The notes under the pieces are model-generated. The model did not search any database, was not told the DNA's origin, and worked only from the letters and a program-made list of their open reading frames with translations. Shown piece by piece: positions 11,960 through 23,739 of a DNA stretch of 64,000 nt (position 1 is its first letter; the number at the start of each line of letters is the position of its first letter). The stretch is from Lichenostomus cassidix. Taxonomy: Eukaryota; Chordata; Aves; Passeriformes; Meliphagidae. The translations under genes were made by a program, and so were the position numbers. Location of the stretch: the NCBI GenBank assembly GCA_008360975.2, contig VLJF02000047.1, forward strand, positions 1,664,599 through 1,728,598. Direction: 5' to 3'.

Positions 11960-13640
11960 AAGGTCTGTGATGAATAGTTTAGAAAAGTGGCAGCGAGATT
12001 TTTCGTAATTGTAATTTATTTGCCTTTGAAGTGTGAAGCGTGTGTCATTGTTTTGTGCTTTTTAGCAGTTTCCATGCGAGGATAAATGCAGTGGAAGAAG
12101 GCAAATGAAGGCAAGAGGCTGGACTAGGATGCTGCAGGCCCATGACCAGCACAGGTCAGAAAATAATTAAAACCCCAGGTTATAAAAATACCAAAGTAAA
12201 AGCCCAAAGGCTATTGTGAGCTGCTAGACTGTGCTCAGAGAAATCCCAAACACCTGTCCTGTTTTCCTATTGTCAGTTGAACATGCAAAAATCTAAGAGT
12301 TGCCCCAAGGATCCTGTCAGAGGGAGGTGGTCATGGGATAACCTGTTTTTGAAGGCATTTTCCACACCCTTAAAAGTGTGGATAGGTGTAGCGTTCGGTA
12401 CGAGCCGGGCTGCAGTTGCATTCCAAAAAGTGTGTTCTTTGGGCACTAAAATTTCTGGGTTTTTGGTGGGTTTTCCTGAGAAATGCCTTGTATCCCTCTG
12501 AGCTTTGCTTTGCAAGGCACTGAATGATTTTAATGGTTCTGCAGGGACCTCTGCCTGGAATGTCCTGGGTGTCCCGGTTCAGCTGCCTAGGGTGGCATGA
12601 AGGTGGTGCTGAAGATACTGGATAAATTTTGGCTGCAGGAGCTGCCAGCAGCAGGCTGTTCAGAGCCAGAGCTTGCCAGGATGGCAAGACTGTCATTGTG
12701 GCAGTCCCGAAAGCAGTATCCAATGTGACATTTCTTACAGTTTTGGGCCCAGTGGGTCTAAGGTGGCTTTTATTAAACTGGAGAGCTGGATTTTTTAGTC
12801 CTGCTGAGAGAGTTCAGCATCACCTTATTAAGCAAGGAAAAACTGCGTGGTAAGTGCAGGCTGATGCAATTTATTTTTGCTTATTACTCCCCATGATTCC
12901 TTTAATAAATAAACTCCTAATGAAAAGTGTGAATGTGTTAATTATTTCTCTGTTTGATCAGCAATAGAATGCATTAGTAAACATTTGTGGGAGAGGCATG
13001 GGGAGCAGCAGAAGGGAGAAGGGTGTGGGAGACAGAGCCCGGTCCCAAGGCGGGTTGCTGGCGGTGGCATAGGAGGGGATGTCAGAGAAATACAGGTAAA
13101 TGTGTACAGGGTGCAGAGCCCCAGGGTAGTGCCTCCGCTGGGGGAGTGAGAGCGTGTCCAGGACAGGTGGGGTATGGAGCGGTGAGCCCTAACCGGGATG
13201 GGGGGTGAACCCATGGGCCACGAGCAGAGTCCTGGCTACCGTGTGAATTGTTACCACACAAGGTTAGTGGAGCCGAAGGTCACCCCAGGAGAGGTGCAGC
13301 CCGCAGTCCCTATTGCCGAGTCCCACCACAGGCTTACAAAACCAGGATTTGGGCTCCAGAGCTGACAGGTGTTGTGTTGTCCAGGGCAGCACTTGGCACC
13401 ACAGGGCTGTAGGGGGCTGTGGAGCGGGTGGGGGGCCGTGGCCCATTAGCTGAAAGAAAGGATGAGTGAGAGGTATTGAGGGCAGTGGGTGATGCAGCCC
13501 CCTGCATCCCAGAGTGCCATTGAAAGCTCCCCCTTTCACGGTGTGCCTAAGAACATCTGCCGTGTAATCTTGTGCCTGCAGGAGGAATTTTTGCCAGGGC
13601 AGCTGTGTCTAACCCCAAGGTGAACCTATATCCCATACGG
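11960..13640. other. unassigned non-coding sequence
   Basis: Intermediate-GC sequence. Short open frames (12277-12501, 12629-12853, 12987-13208) lack recognisable domains and have no supporting splice structure. No repeat family is recognised by eye. Confidence 0.5.
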
Positions 13641-14340
13641 GCCTAGGTAGGATCTGGGCTGGTGACAGCCGTGGTATAGTTGCCCGTGATCCCCCAGAAC
13701 CCAGATTTGAGGTCAGAATTTGCAATTTTTGTAATGTAAGAAGGGGTAGCACCAAAGCCAGAAGTTTTTAAAAGTTCAAAGTGTGTCTGTTCAGCATTGA
13801 AATGGATACATACTTGATCAGGAGAGTTTTTTAATGTATGTTGTTAGATTTTACAGACATGAGGAATTTCTTTGAAGGCATAGAATTTCATTTATTTAGT
13901 GTATTGTTTGTATGAATACCTGAAGGTTTTCTACAGCTACAGAGCGGCATCTCGCGTCTGGATTTTGTTCCACGGTGAGCCAGAGGGAGAAGCAGCACTT
14001 CCCAAATTCTTCTGGAGCAGTGCTAATTCCAGTCCTTTAAACATGCATTAAAAAAGCAACATGTGAAATGAGAAGAGCAATTAGGAAAAGAGGAAAAAGA
14101 AATGTTGAGCTAGGGACGTGTTGCCATTTTTCTGCTGTTCCTTTATGACAGCGATCTTGTAGGCAGTAAGAAAAGTATTAGGATTTGAATAATGGAAGGT
14201 ATGAAATGGACCTAAAGTGTAGGTAAGGAAAGGCAAATGCTATTGTAAAATCTTCCTTGGGGCACCATACAGATGAGGCAGAGAGAGAAAGAGTAATCTG
14301 TGTCCTGCATAAGCTCGTCCATGCAAGGCCAAAGCAGATA
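13640..14340 (+). repeat. diverged duplicated segment, copy 1
   Basis: Aligns by eye with 17240-17940. Shared stretches include TTGTAATGTA followed by an AGNGGTAGCA motif, a GAAATNGATACANACT stretch, TTGAGCTAGGGA, TTTTTCTG followed by TTGTCC or CTGTTCC, and GAATGAAATGGA-like sequence, in the same order. Divergence is high, so the duplication is old. No coding content. Confidence 0.55.
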
Positions 14341-15020
14341 GAAGATTTTAAAGTGCAAACACAAGTGTTGTGTATGTAAATGAACCAATGAAAGAGCTTA
14401 ACTTATAAGGCAGGATGATATATAGGACAGAATGTAAAAAAAGAATAAATAGATCTATTAGCTGTTCTGTACAAAGTCTAATCAGATATTAGATATTAAT
14501 GTAAAGAGAGGTTTGATATGAGTAGATGTGTACGGTTAGAGCGTAGAAGTCTGATGTGATATTGAAGTGTCAAAATGTACAAGTTGAACATTGTAAATAC
14601 GTGGCTCGTGTCTTAGCAGAGGTTCCATAAGTGTCAATGGATTTGTAAGTATTTTCTCTATAATAAGTGCAAATAGATATAATGTAAATAGATGAGTGTA
14701 AGTATATAAAAGTTTAGGGGGTGGGAATAAGAAAACAGTTTTGAGAAAAGGTTTCGTTGTATCGCTTCATGAATAGTGGAAGATTTCCGTTTCTCGGAAG
14801 GTCCAAACAGTAGAATGTTTTTCATAGAGTGCACAGACCGACGCAGCCAGAATCCAAAAGCGTGCAGATTGTCACGGGCATAAAGAAAATCCAAAAGCCA
14901 TAATTTTCATGTTGAGGAAAAGCACTGGAATCTGCTGACATGTAGAATTTTGAAAAAGCAACCTCCTTGTCTGGAAATTTCACATTCTAGATACAGAAAA
15001 AAGCACCAGGCTGGCAAACA
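14341..15020. other. unassigned AT-rich non-coding sequence
   Basis: No gene or family recognised. The only frame above 60 codons (14658-14894, minus) has no domain and looks like chance. Confidence 0.5.
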
Positions 15021-15162
15021 CAGCAGGGTGTGGTGACAGTGGGTCAGTTTGGAGGTATGGCCGTGGGTGATCTGGTGCCGGGGCAGTTAGACAGCAGGGT
15101 GTGGTGACAGCGGGTCAGTTTGGAGGTACGGTCGTGGGTGACCCGGCGCCAGGTCAGTTAGC
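15021..15162 (+). repeat. 71-bp tandem duplication
   Basis: Two copies, 15021-15091 and 15092-15162, both beginning CAGCAGGGTGTGGTGACAG and differing at roughly a tenth of positions. Several differences are C/T or A/G changes at CpG-like sites. Confidence 0.85.
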
Positions 15163-17239
15163 CGGAGCGCTTTGATTATCGTGGGTGCATCTGCTGCCAC
15201 CGGTTACCTGGGGAGTTCCACTGCTGCTGCGGAGTTCCACCGCTGCTGTCATTGCCACCACGGGCCTTGGCCTCGTCCTGGCTCAGAGGTCATTCTTCCT
15301 GGCTTTTCTTTGCCGCCTCCCCAAAGTGCTGCTGCCTCCCTCTCCACCCTGCCCTGCTGTGGCCAGCTGCAGTGTTTAGAGGCTGTGCTCTGCCAGGCCC
15401 CCTGTGTGGAAGCAGAGAAGCTGCAGTGGTGGCAGCATCAGTCCTTGCAGGAGATGCTGCATTCATTGGGGTCAAGTGGCTGTCTTGACAGTGGTGAAGA
15501 TTCTTGAGAGCTCTTATGCTGTCAGGTACTCCCCCGAGCGTGTCCTCGAGGTAGAGAGGAGATGTGGCCACGGTCATTGCTGTGGGGGAAGAAGAGATTT
15601 GATGTGGTTATTGTCCTTGCTTCCTTTAATATCATTGGTGCAGTATTTCTATAGATGTGGTGTCCTGAAGCAGGAGTTACAGGTGTTGTTGTGGGTAGTG
15701 AAAAATTGACATGAATGTAAAGAATGGATTGTTATGATTGCTATCAGTATAGCTTGGTGTTGTTAGTCCCACAGCAGGTTTGTAAAAGGTTGAAACAGTC
15801 CTTTTTTTTCCCAGAAAACCTGACTGAGTGGAGTGAGGTAACACAGAGGCGATATAGTGTATCTTGAGGCTCGTTATGAAGTGTTGTCAGATGGTTTTTA
15901 TGATGTTAGGAGGCATTTGCCACGGTGTGCAGGTCAGAAGGGTGGAAAAGTTTGTTACGTGTGTAAAAGAGGCCCCGTTTGCAGCCAGGTTCCAAATGTG
16001 GTATTGTAGCTGAAAAGTGTGCATGCTGCAGGAATCCTGTGAGATGAAAGGTGTAAAGAAGCAGAACTCTGTGTGCACTTGGATTCCTGCAGACTGCCTA
16101 TCTTACCTGAGGGTGGTGATGTGCCATCGCTGTGGAAAAGAGCCATGGATTGCCAGCTAGGTGCCCACGGGCAAATGTGGGATTTTGTATCGTAAAGTTG
16201 TGCAAATGTCAGGATCTGTGCCAGACAGAAGCGGCTAGGAACTAGGTGTGAGGCTGGCCTTGGACTCCTGGGTGTGTTGTGTCAACTGTGTGCAAGGATT
16301 TCCTAGCTGTTGAAATGAGGCAGTGGTTTGAGGCAGGTTCGATCAGCAGGAAGAGGGAGGGAGATCACACTTATGAGCAATGATGAAAACCTTTTCAGGG
16401 AAGAGATGTCAGAGTCCTATTTCAAAGAATAAATATCTTGTGTGGCTTACGTGGCAAATAATAAAAATAGATGAATGACGTCTTGCCACTGAATTGTAAA
16501 GAAGTCATCAGTGAAGGTGCTGACATCTAAACCTAAGTTTTCTCCCTAGGTTTTGAGAAGGATCCCTGTCCGAATGCAGCATCTCAAGCTAACCTAATAC
16601 CAGAACTGTGGTGATCAGAGAGGTGTTAATTGCATAAAGGGAAGCAAAGTATCGCTCATATGTTTTGGTCACAGTGACATGAGTTCATCCACACCAAACA
16701 GTTCTATCAGAAGCGTGGCCTGGGCCGCTCACACGTTCAGATGGAACAATTATACAACCACCACCTGCAAATGTTCTCTTTGGGATAATTTTTTTTTACT
16801 TTTTTTCCTTTTTTTGTTTTACTTGCGTCTCTCTGATCTGGCCAAGTGGTACAGTGAGCGGAACAGAGGCTGAGAATCGGCCACCATGTGAGCTGTGTGG
16901 CATTTCCTACCGTGGTTGAAGTAAACCTTCTGAACCATGTTTCAGTGTGTCATACAGGGAACAGGGGAGGATGGTTATTGCAGTTATTGTTTCCTCAGCA
17001 ACATGAGATATGTTATTCCTTTAAGATGGCATTGAAAGAGTTAGCAAAACTATTTTTTTTTCTCTTAGGCCATTTGAAAGCCAAATTTCTGTACATGGAT
17101 AATGGATGAGGTGCAGTTCTGTAAGGCTCACGTAAGGGAGCCTTACGAATCAGAATTAATCCCGAAGTGTATTTCTGCAGGCTACGCACGTGGTATGCAG
17201 TTCACACACAGGTAATAAGCATGTGCAGGTATAAGGCTA
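15163..17239. other. unassigned non-coding sequence
   Basis: Contains short overlapping open frames at 15172-15577 on both strands, none with a recognisable domain. A T-rich tract (16790-16820) is present. No RNA gene or mobile element recognised. Confidence 0.45.
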
Positions 17240-17940
17240 AGCACCTTATGTACCGTCCAGTATGAGATAAAATATTTGGAGACATGTGTACCAGTTTTGA
17301 GATCAGCATAGCCACATTTGTAATGTAGGAAGCGGTAGCAACATCAACCAAACCCTGAAGTTTTCAGGAGTTTAAAGCGATGCTGTTCTGTATTGAAATT
17401 GATACAGACTCGATGTGCCAATATTTCCATGTATGAAGCCAGATTTGCAAAGCATGGGAACTGTTCTCCAAGGGAAAGTATTTAATGAATTATTTCTGCT
17501 CTTTCTAGCCATACCTGGAGGTTTGCGCACCGACGGACCGGCACCTTCCGACCGGATTCCGTGCTCCGATGAGCAAGGTAGGGAAGTAGCAGTTCACAAG
17601 TCCTTCCGCAGCAGTGAGAATTGCAGGCCCTTAAAGGTGCATGGAAAAGAGCAGCTATGAGATGGGAATAGCCAATAGATAAAGAGTGAAAAACAACATC
17701 TTGAGCTAGGGAAGTTCTACAATTTTTCTGTTGTCCATTTACGATCGTGCTCTTCCACGTACTAGAAAAAGTTTCAGGATGTAAAGAATTTAGGGAATGA
17801 AATGGAAATGAAATAGAGGGTATCAAAGCAAAAAGGCCCTGCTAAATATTCTTTGGGAAACTCTGGCCATGAATGAGAGAGAGAAAGAACAAGGAGTTTC
17901 CTGAATGAATTTACAGAAAACAAATCCCAGTGCCTCTTTC
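17240..17940 (+). repeat. diverged duplicated segment, copy 2
   Basis: Partner of 13640-14340, about 3.6 kb downstream and in the same orientation. This suggests an ancient tandem duplication with a period near 3.6 kb. Confidence 0.55.
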
Positions 17941-18850
17941 TAGGTAAGTGTGGACATTAGCTATGTTGTAAAAGAGGAACTGTAATTTTCGGAACTATGC
18001 AGAGGTATGAATAAAAAGCTCTAACCAAGTGCAAAATGTCAGAGGTACAGGCTTCCAAGCTTCCTTGAGGTGCAGTTTTCTGTGCTTGGTACCAGCAAGG
18101 CAGGGAAGAGGGAAAGAACTTTTGAGTTTTTTTTTCCTTAGGGAAGGACATGTGTCCAGGTGCCTGCAGTGCATTGTTGCTTCAGAAGTGTGGTTTTTGA
18201 GCCTCACTATCAGTAAGAAGTAATTGTTCACGTGTTGTCGCTGGAGTAGCTGAAGCATGTTCCATAATTACCAAATGCAGGCAAGCCAGCTCTTGCAGGA
18301 ATATTGAAAAGATTATCTGCCTTGCAGCAAAGCTGTTGTCTACCTTTCTGGGTGGACATTTATGGGCAATGCCCAGTACACAGTGCCTTCCAAATATAGT
18401 TATGAAAATGAAGGAGATGACCTAGATAGATAGTAAAAAGGAAGTGTTGCATTGAAGAAAGGATAATTGAAGAAAGCACCCACCTTTCAATGTGGATCAT
18501 CCCAGAGCCGTAGCCACAATGTCAGGCCCGTAAGAATTTCTTGCCAAGAGTCAGAATGGAGTTCAGAAGTGCTGTAGAAGCAGGTGGTTTGACTTGCTAA
18601 AGAAGAGAAAGAAATGATATGAATTTACCCAATGTGGAAAGCTTTGTACATTTTTTTTCTTTTTGCAGGTATTAATGTAGTGTCCTGCAACGAGAAAAAT
18701 AGGGTAGGGAGGGGTCAGGCAATAAATGTAAGGAAACGGTCCTGCATTTTTAATTGGAAGCATGCAAAAATAAATTTTCCGAGCAATATAGCTGGTCGCT
18801 AGTGTGAAATCTGTGTAATAATATGTTGGAGTATAGGTATGTGTATTTTG
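17941..18850. other. unassigned AT-rich non-coding sequence
   Basis: No gene, RNA or repeat recognised; short open frames are unsupported. Confidence 0.5.
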
Positions 18851-18899
18851 TAAGTAGTATATGTTATTTGTGTGTGCGGTGTTAGTCGAGGCGGTCGTT

Positions 18900-19350
18900 T
18901 GCAGGTTTGTGTCGGGCTTTAAAAGGGAGAGGGTGTCCCGCGGGGCCCCGAGCCGGCGGCGCCGCGCTCCCTCGCCACGCTCCCTCCCCGCGCTGGGGGC
19001 CGCCGAGTCAGCCCCCCCTCCCGCGGCGGCCCCGCCCCGACCTGTGTCACCGCCGCCGCCGCCGCCGCCGCCATCCGCTGCGTGCCGAGGGCCACGTTTA
19101 AGGATCCGGGAGGGCCGGGGCGGGGGGTGCCGAGGGGGGCGGGGGGGCGTGTCCGCCGTATAATCGACCGCGGCGGTGCCCGCCCCGGCACAGGCGGATC
19201 CCGCCAGCCCCCCGCGCCGTCCAGAGCACCGCACGCTTCAGCAGAAGCCCGCAAAGCCCGGAAAATGCTGCGGTGGCACCCTCGGAGTCGGCATTTCGTT
19301 CAGGCGGCACAGTAGACGTATATTCCCTCAGAAAAGACCCCGCGGCCGCC
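18900..19350. promoter_or_regulatory. CpG island with CCG trinucleotide run
   Basis: CpG-dense sequence with several GC boxes and a run of about eight CCG/GCC triplets (19050-19073) ending in GCCATCC, a YY1-like core. It leads directly into the 47-bp satellite. It could be a promoter firing in either direction; no exon is recognised. Confidence 0.5.
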
Positions 19351-19370
19351 AATTTTTAACTCGGCAACAG

Positions 19371-19381
19371 TGCGCATGTGC
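19371..19381. promoter_or_regulatory. NRF1-like site TGCGCATGTGC
   Basis: Matches the NRF1 palindrome except for one base in the second half. Identical sites sit at 19418-19428, 20504-20514 and 21543-21553, each at the border between a unit run and a spacer. Binding is inferred only from the motif. Confidence 0.5.
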
Positions 19382-22016
19382 GAACGATGCCGACGCCATT
19401 TTGGTAGTCCAGTGCATTGCGCATGTGCGAAATAGGGGCCGGATCGAAATTAAAAACTCGGATTTCGCGCTTTTGGGACATTTCTGCTGGCCGCAAACAG
19501 CTGCGAAGGCGTCCCGTATGCCGTTCGCGTCACCCACGGGCGGCGGCAACCGCGCGAGAGGCGGAAAAAGCCGGCATTTGCCGATCGCTTTCGGGAAAAA
19601 ATGTCGTCCGCGTCAAACCGCAGCGCGCACTCCACCCGCCCCCAAAGGCCACTCCGCACCGTTTCGCAGCGCCGGGGAAGCCCGCCAAGCAGCCGAATAG
19701 CAGTTTTCGGGGTCAGGACTCCGCGGCCGCCATTTTGGAAGTGTAGTGCACTGCGCATGCTCGAGTGATGCCGACGCCGTTTTGTTAGTGCAGTGCACTG
19801 CGCATGCTCGAGTGATGCCGACGCCATTTTGGTAGTCCAGTGCAGTGCGCATGCCCGAGTAATGCCGACGCCATTTTGGTAGTCCACTACATTGCGCATG
19901 CCCGAGTGATGCCGGCGCCATTTTGGTAGTCCAGTGCACTGCGCATGCTCGAGTGATGCGGGCGCCATTTTGGTAGTCCAGTGCACTGCGCATGCCCGAG
20001 TGATGCCGACGCCATTTTGGTAGTCCACTACATTGCGCATGCTCGAGTGATGCCGGCGCCATTTTGGTAGTCCAATGCACTGCGCATGCTCGAGTGATGC
20101 CGGCGCCATTTTGGTAGTCCAGTGCACTGCGCATGCTCGAGTGATGCCGACGCCATTTTGGTAGTCCACTGCACTGCGCATGCTCGAGTGATGCCGGCGC
20201 CATTTTGGTAGTCCAGTACACTGCGCATGCTCGAGTGATGCCGACGCCATTTTGGTAGTCCAATGCACTGCGCATGCTCGAGTGATGCCGACGCCATTTT
20301 GGTAGTCCAGTGCACTGCGCATGCTCGAGTGATGCCGACGCCATTTTGGTAGTCCACTGCACTGCGCATGCTCGAGTGATGCCGGCGCCATTTTGGTAGT
20401 CCAGTGCACTGCGCATGCTCGAGTGATGCCGGCGCCATTTTGGTAGTCCAGTGCACTGCGCATGCTCGAGTGATGCCGACGCCATTTTGGTAGTCTAGTG
20501 CACTGCGCATGTGCGAAATAGGGGCCGGATCGAAATTAAAAAGTCGGATTTCGCGCTTTTGGGACATTTCTGCTGGCCGCAAACAGCTGCGAAGGCGTCC
20601 CGTATGCCGTTCGCGTCACCCACGGGCGGCGGCAACCGCGCGAGAGGCGGAAAAAGCCGGCATTTGCCGATCGCTTTCGGGAAAAAATGTCGTCCGCGTC
20701 AAACCGCAGCGCGCACTCCACCCGCCCCCAAAGGCCACTCCGCACCGTTTCGCAGCGCCGGGGAAGCCCGCCAAGCAGCCGAATAGCAGTTTTCGGGGTC
20801 AGGACTCCGCGGCCGCCATTTTGGAAGTGTAGTGCACTGCGCATGCTCGAGTGATGCCGACGCCGTTTTGTTAGTGCAGTGCACTGCGCATGCTCGAGTG
20901 ATGCCGACGCCATTTTGGTAGTCCAGTGCAGTGCGCATGCCCGAGTAATGCCGACGCCATTTTGGTAGTCCACTACATTGCGCATGCCCGAGTGATGCCG
21001 GCGCCATTTTGGTAGTCCAGTGCACTGCGCATGCTCGAGTGATGCGGGCGCCATTTTGGTAGTCCAGTGCACTGCGCATGCCCGAGTGATGCCGACGCCA
21101 TTTTGGTAGTCCACTACATTGCGCATGCCCGAGTGATGCCGGCGCCATTTTGGTAGTCCAGTGCACTGCGCATGCTCGAGTGATGCGGGCGCCATTTTGG
21201 TAGTCCAGTGCACTGCGCATGCCCGAGTGATGCCGACGCCATTTTGGTAGTCCACTACATTGCGCATGCTCGAGTGATGCCGGCGCCATTTTGGTAGTCC
21301 AATGCACTGCGCATGCTCGAGTGATGCCGGCGCCATTTTGGTAGTCCAGTGCACTGCGCATGCTCGAGTGATGCCGGCGCCATTTTGTTAGTCTACTGCA
21401 CTGCGCATGCTCGAGTGATGCCGGCGCCATTTTGGTAGTCCAGTGCACTGCGCATGCTCGAGTGATGCCGGCGCCATTTTGGTAGTCCAGTGCACTGCGC
21501 ATGCTCGAGTGATGCCGACGCCATTTTGGTAGTCTAGTGCACTGCGCATGTGCGAAATAGGGGCCGGATCGAAATTAAAAACTCGGATTTCGCGCTTTTG
21601 GGACATTTCTGCTGGCCGCAAACAGCTGCGAAGGCGTCCCGTATGCCGTTCGCGTCACCCACGGGCGGCGGCAACCGCGCGAGAGGCGGAAAAAGCCGGC
21701 ATTTGCCGATCGCTTTCGGGAAAAAATGTCGTCCGCGTCAAACCGCAGCGCGCACTCCACCCGCCCCCAAAGGCCACTCCGCACCGGTCCGCAGCGCCGG
21801 GGAAGCCCGCCAAGCAGCCGAATCGCCGTTTTCGAGGTCGGGACTCCGCGGCCGCCATTTTGGAAGTGTAGTGCACTGCGCATGCTCGAGTGATGCGGGC
21901 GCCATTTTGGTAGTCAGTGCACTGCGCATGCTCGAGTGATGTCGACGCCATTTTGGTAGTCCAGTGCACTGCGCATGCTCGAGTGATGTCGACGCCATTT
22001 TGGTAGTCCAGTGCAC

Positions 22017-22027
22017 TGCGCATGCGC
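22017..22027. promoter_or_regulatory. perfect NRF1 palindrome TGCGCATGCGC
   Basis: One 47-bp unit has a G where its neighbours have TCG after GCATGC, which completes the symmetrical NRF1 consensus. It is the only perfect site I found in the array. Confidence 0.55.
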
Positions 22028-22545
22028 GAGTGATGCGGGCGCCATTTTGGTAGTGTACTGCACCGCGCATGCTCGAGTGATGCCGGCGCCATTTTGGTAG
22101 TCCAGTGCACTGCGCATGCTCGAGTGATGCGGGCGCCATTTTGGTAGTCCAATGCACTGCGCATGCTCGAGCGATGCCGACGCCATTTTGGTAGTCCAAT
22201 GCACTACGCATGCTCGAGCGATGCCGGCGCCATTTTGGTAGTCTAGTGCACTGCGCATGCTCGAGTGATGCCGACGCCATTTTGGTAGTCCAGTGCACTG
22301 CGCATGCTCGAGTGATGCCGGCGCCATTTTGGTAGTCCAATGCACTGCGCATGCTCGAGCGATGCCGGCGCCATTTTGGTAGTCCAATGCACTGCGCATG
22401 CTCGAGTGATGCGGGCGCCATTTTGGTAGTCCAATGCACTGCGCATGCTCGAGCGATGCCGGCGCCATTTTGGTAGTCCAGTGCAGTGCGCATGCTCGAG
22501 TGATGCCGGCGCCATTTTGGTAGTCCAGTGCACCGCGGACGTGCG

Positions 22546-23730
22546 AAACGGGCGCCGCCATAATAATGGACGCGGCCGCGCCTTTACGGCCGCCGCCATC
22601 TTTTGTACGGAAAAAATCAGGACCTCTCGCTCTAGGTGACGACTTTAGGCGCCCGATGGAAATGAAAAAAATGGATTTTACGCTTTTGAGGCATTTCCGC
22701 AATTGCAAAGCAGGGTCCCGGGAATCGGAATCGCTCCGTTCCACGGTAGTAAACGTGCACACTGAGGTAGGACTCGTGAAGCGTTAGTTCCTTATCTCGG
22801 TCATCACGTGACAGAATCCAGGCAGAAGCCGGCAGCGTGGAGCCATAGAAAGTGGCAGGTGCGGGTAGAAGTAAAAAGTTGAGGAAGTAGTCGCCGTTAG
22901 AGAAGATTTTTCAGGTTTTTAAAATGTGTCGGAATAGATATAACAATGGTCCCATCAAGCCCGTATCCATCGGAATCGAACGTGACTTTAAAGCGTTAAA
23001 AAGTTCGGGGGACGGGACGACGGCGCCACCACCCGTCAGACGACACGCCGGGCTCCGCCGATCGGAAAACATTTTTCGGAAATTTTCGATCAAACGCCGG
23101 ACGCTAAACGCGACAGCCTTAGCGAATCGCACCTCCCGAAAGGCGTGGGTACAGAAACGGGGCTTTCAAAGGGCCTATAGAAAAAGAAAGGAGCTTTACA
23201 GACGGTTTAAAGGGCATCTTAAGGGAAGCAGACGCGTCATGGGGCCGAGGGAAGGATAAGAAGCACGGGGATTGCCGGGAAGGGACGGTAGTCCTAGAGC
23301 GGCATGGAAAGGCATAATTGTAATTCCCAGGCGTTAATAATAATTGAAAGCGGAAGGGAAGCGGGGCCGAGGAAGACGCGGAGAGGCGCGGTCGGGGCCG
23401 AGGTAACGTTCAGGAACGTAGATCGGCTAAGGCGCCCGGCGAGGCGCCTCGTGATAAGAAAGGAGAGCGTCGCATTTAATTTTTTTTTTCCCGTAAGGCC
23501 AATCTAAAGAGTTTGAAGCTAAACGGCGAGGCGTAGGACAGGCGCAGCGGAAATCCTCTGAGAAGCCCGGAAGGTATTCGCTTTCAGCATTTGTTAGCGG
23601 TGCAATTTGCTAATTTGCTAATTGGAAAGGAGAGCATTTTTGATGGTAGGGATGCAAGGTACGCGAGCGAGGTATGAGGTTTGAGAGGTAATAGAAAGCG
23701 CCGACAAAATTTCAGTCCGGAAGCGTGAGC
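22546..23730. promoter_or_regulatory. CpG-rich flank of the satellite, promoter-like
   Basis: Begins with a diverged relic of the satellite spacer (22655-22705, aligned with 19445-19490) and a GCCGCCGCCATCTTTTG YY1-type site at about 22587-22603. A CACGTG E-box in ATCACGTGAC context lies at 22805-22810. Rich in CpG throughout despite lying between satellites. Together these resemble a CpG-island promoter; direction and product are unknown. The sequence ends at the minisatellite at about 23740. Confidence 0.45.
22924..23259 (+). CDS. hypothetical 111-aa basic protein (doubtful)
   Basis: An ATG frame 120 bp downstream of the CACGTG box encodes a 111-residue protein very rich in Arg and Lys, especially over residues 55-105. 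I recognise no domain, signal peptide or homologue. Its location in a CpG-rich, promoter-like segment is the only support. High CpG content favours Arg codons and can create such frames by chance, so this may well be non-coding. Confidence 0.15.
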   Translation: MCRNRYNNGPIKPVSIGIERDFKALKSSGDGTTAPPPVRRHAGLRRSENIFRKFSIKRRTLNATALANRTSRKAWVQKRGFQRAYRKRKELYRRFKGHLKGSRRVMGPREG

Positions 23731-23739
23731 AGACGGTTG

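Larger units (their letters stand above)
19340..22545 (+). repeat. higher-order CpG satellite of 47-bp units with YY1/NRF1-like motifs
   Basis: The basic unit is 47 bp. In order it contains a GTAGTCCAGTGCACTGC stretch, GCGCATGCTCGAG (NRF1-like half with an XhoI palindrome), TGATGCCGRCG, and CGCCATTTTGG (YY1-like). Runs of about 14-16 units (19741-20510, 20827-21550, 21867-22530) alternate with a nearly identical ~310-bp spacer (19430-19740, 20516-20826, 21555-21865). The larger period is 1086 bp then 1039 bp; the 47-bp difference is exactly one unit. The spacer copies differ at few positions, so homogenisation is recent. Full or near-full NRF1 sites occur at each spacer edge and at 22017-22027. 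Confidence 0.95.

Noticed and set aside
11047..11961. 304-codon frame with Arg/Gly repeats, and its minus-strand partners
   Set aside because: Produced by the 12-bp minisatellite, whose length is a multiple of three; no domain outside it.
18563..19234. 223-codon minus-strand frame in the CpG island
   Set aside because: Low-complexity Gly/Ala/Pro stretch followed by AT-rich sequence; no domain or splice support.
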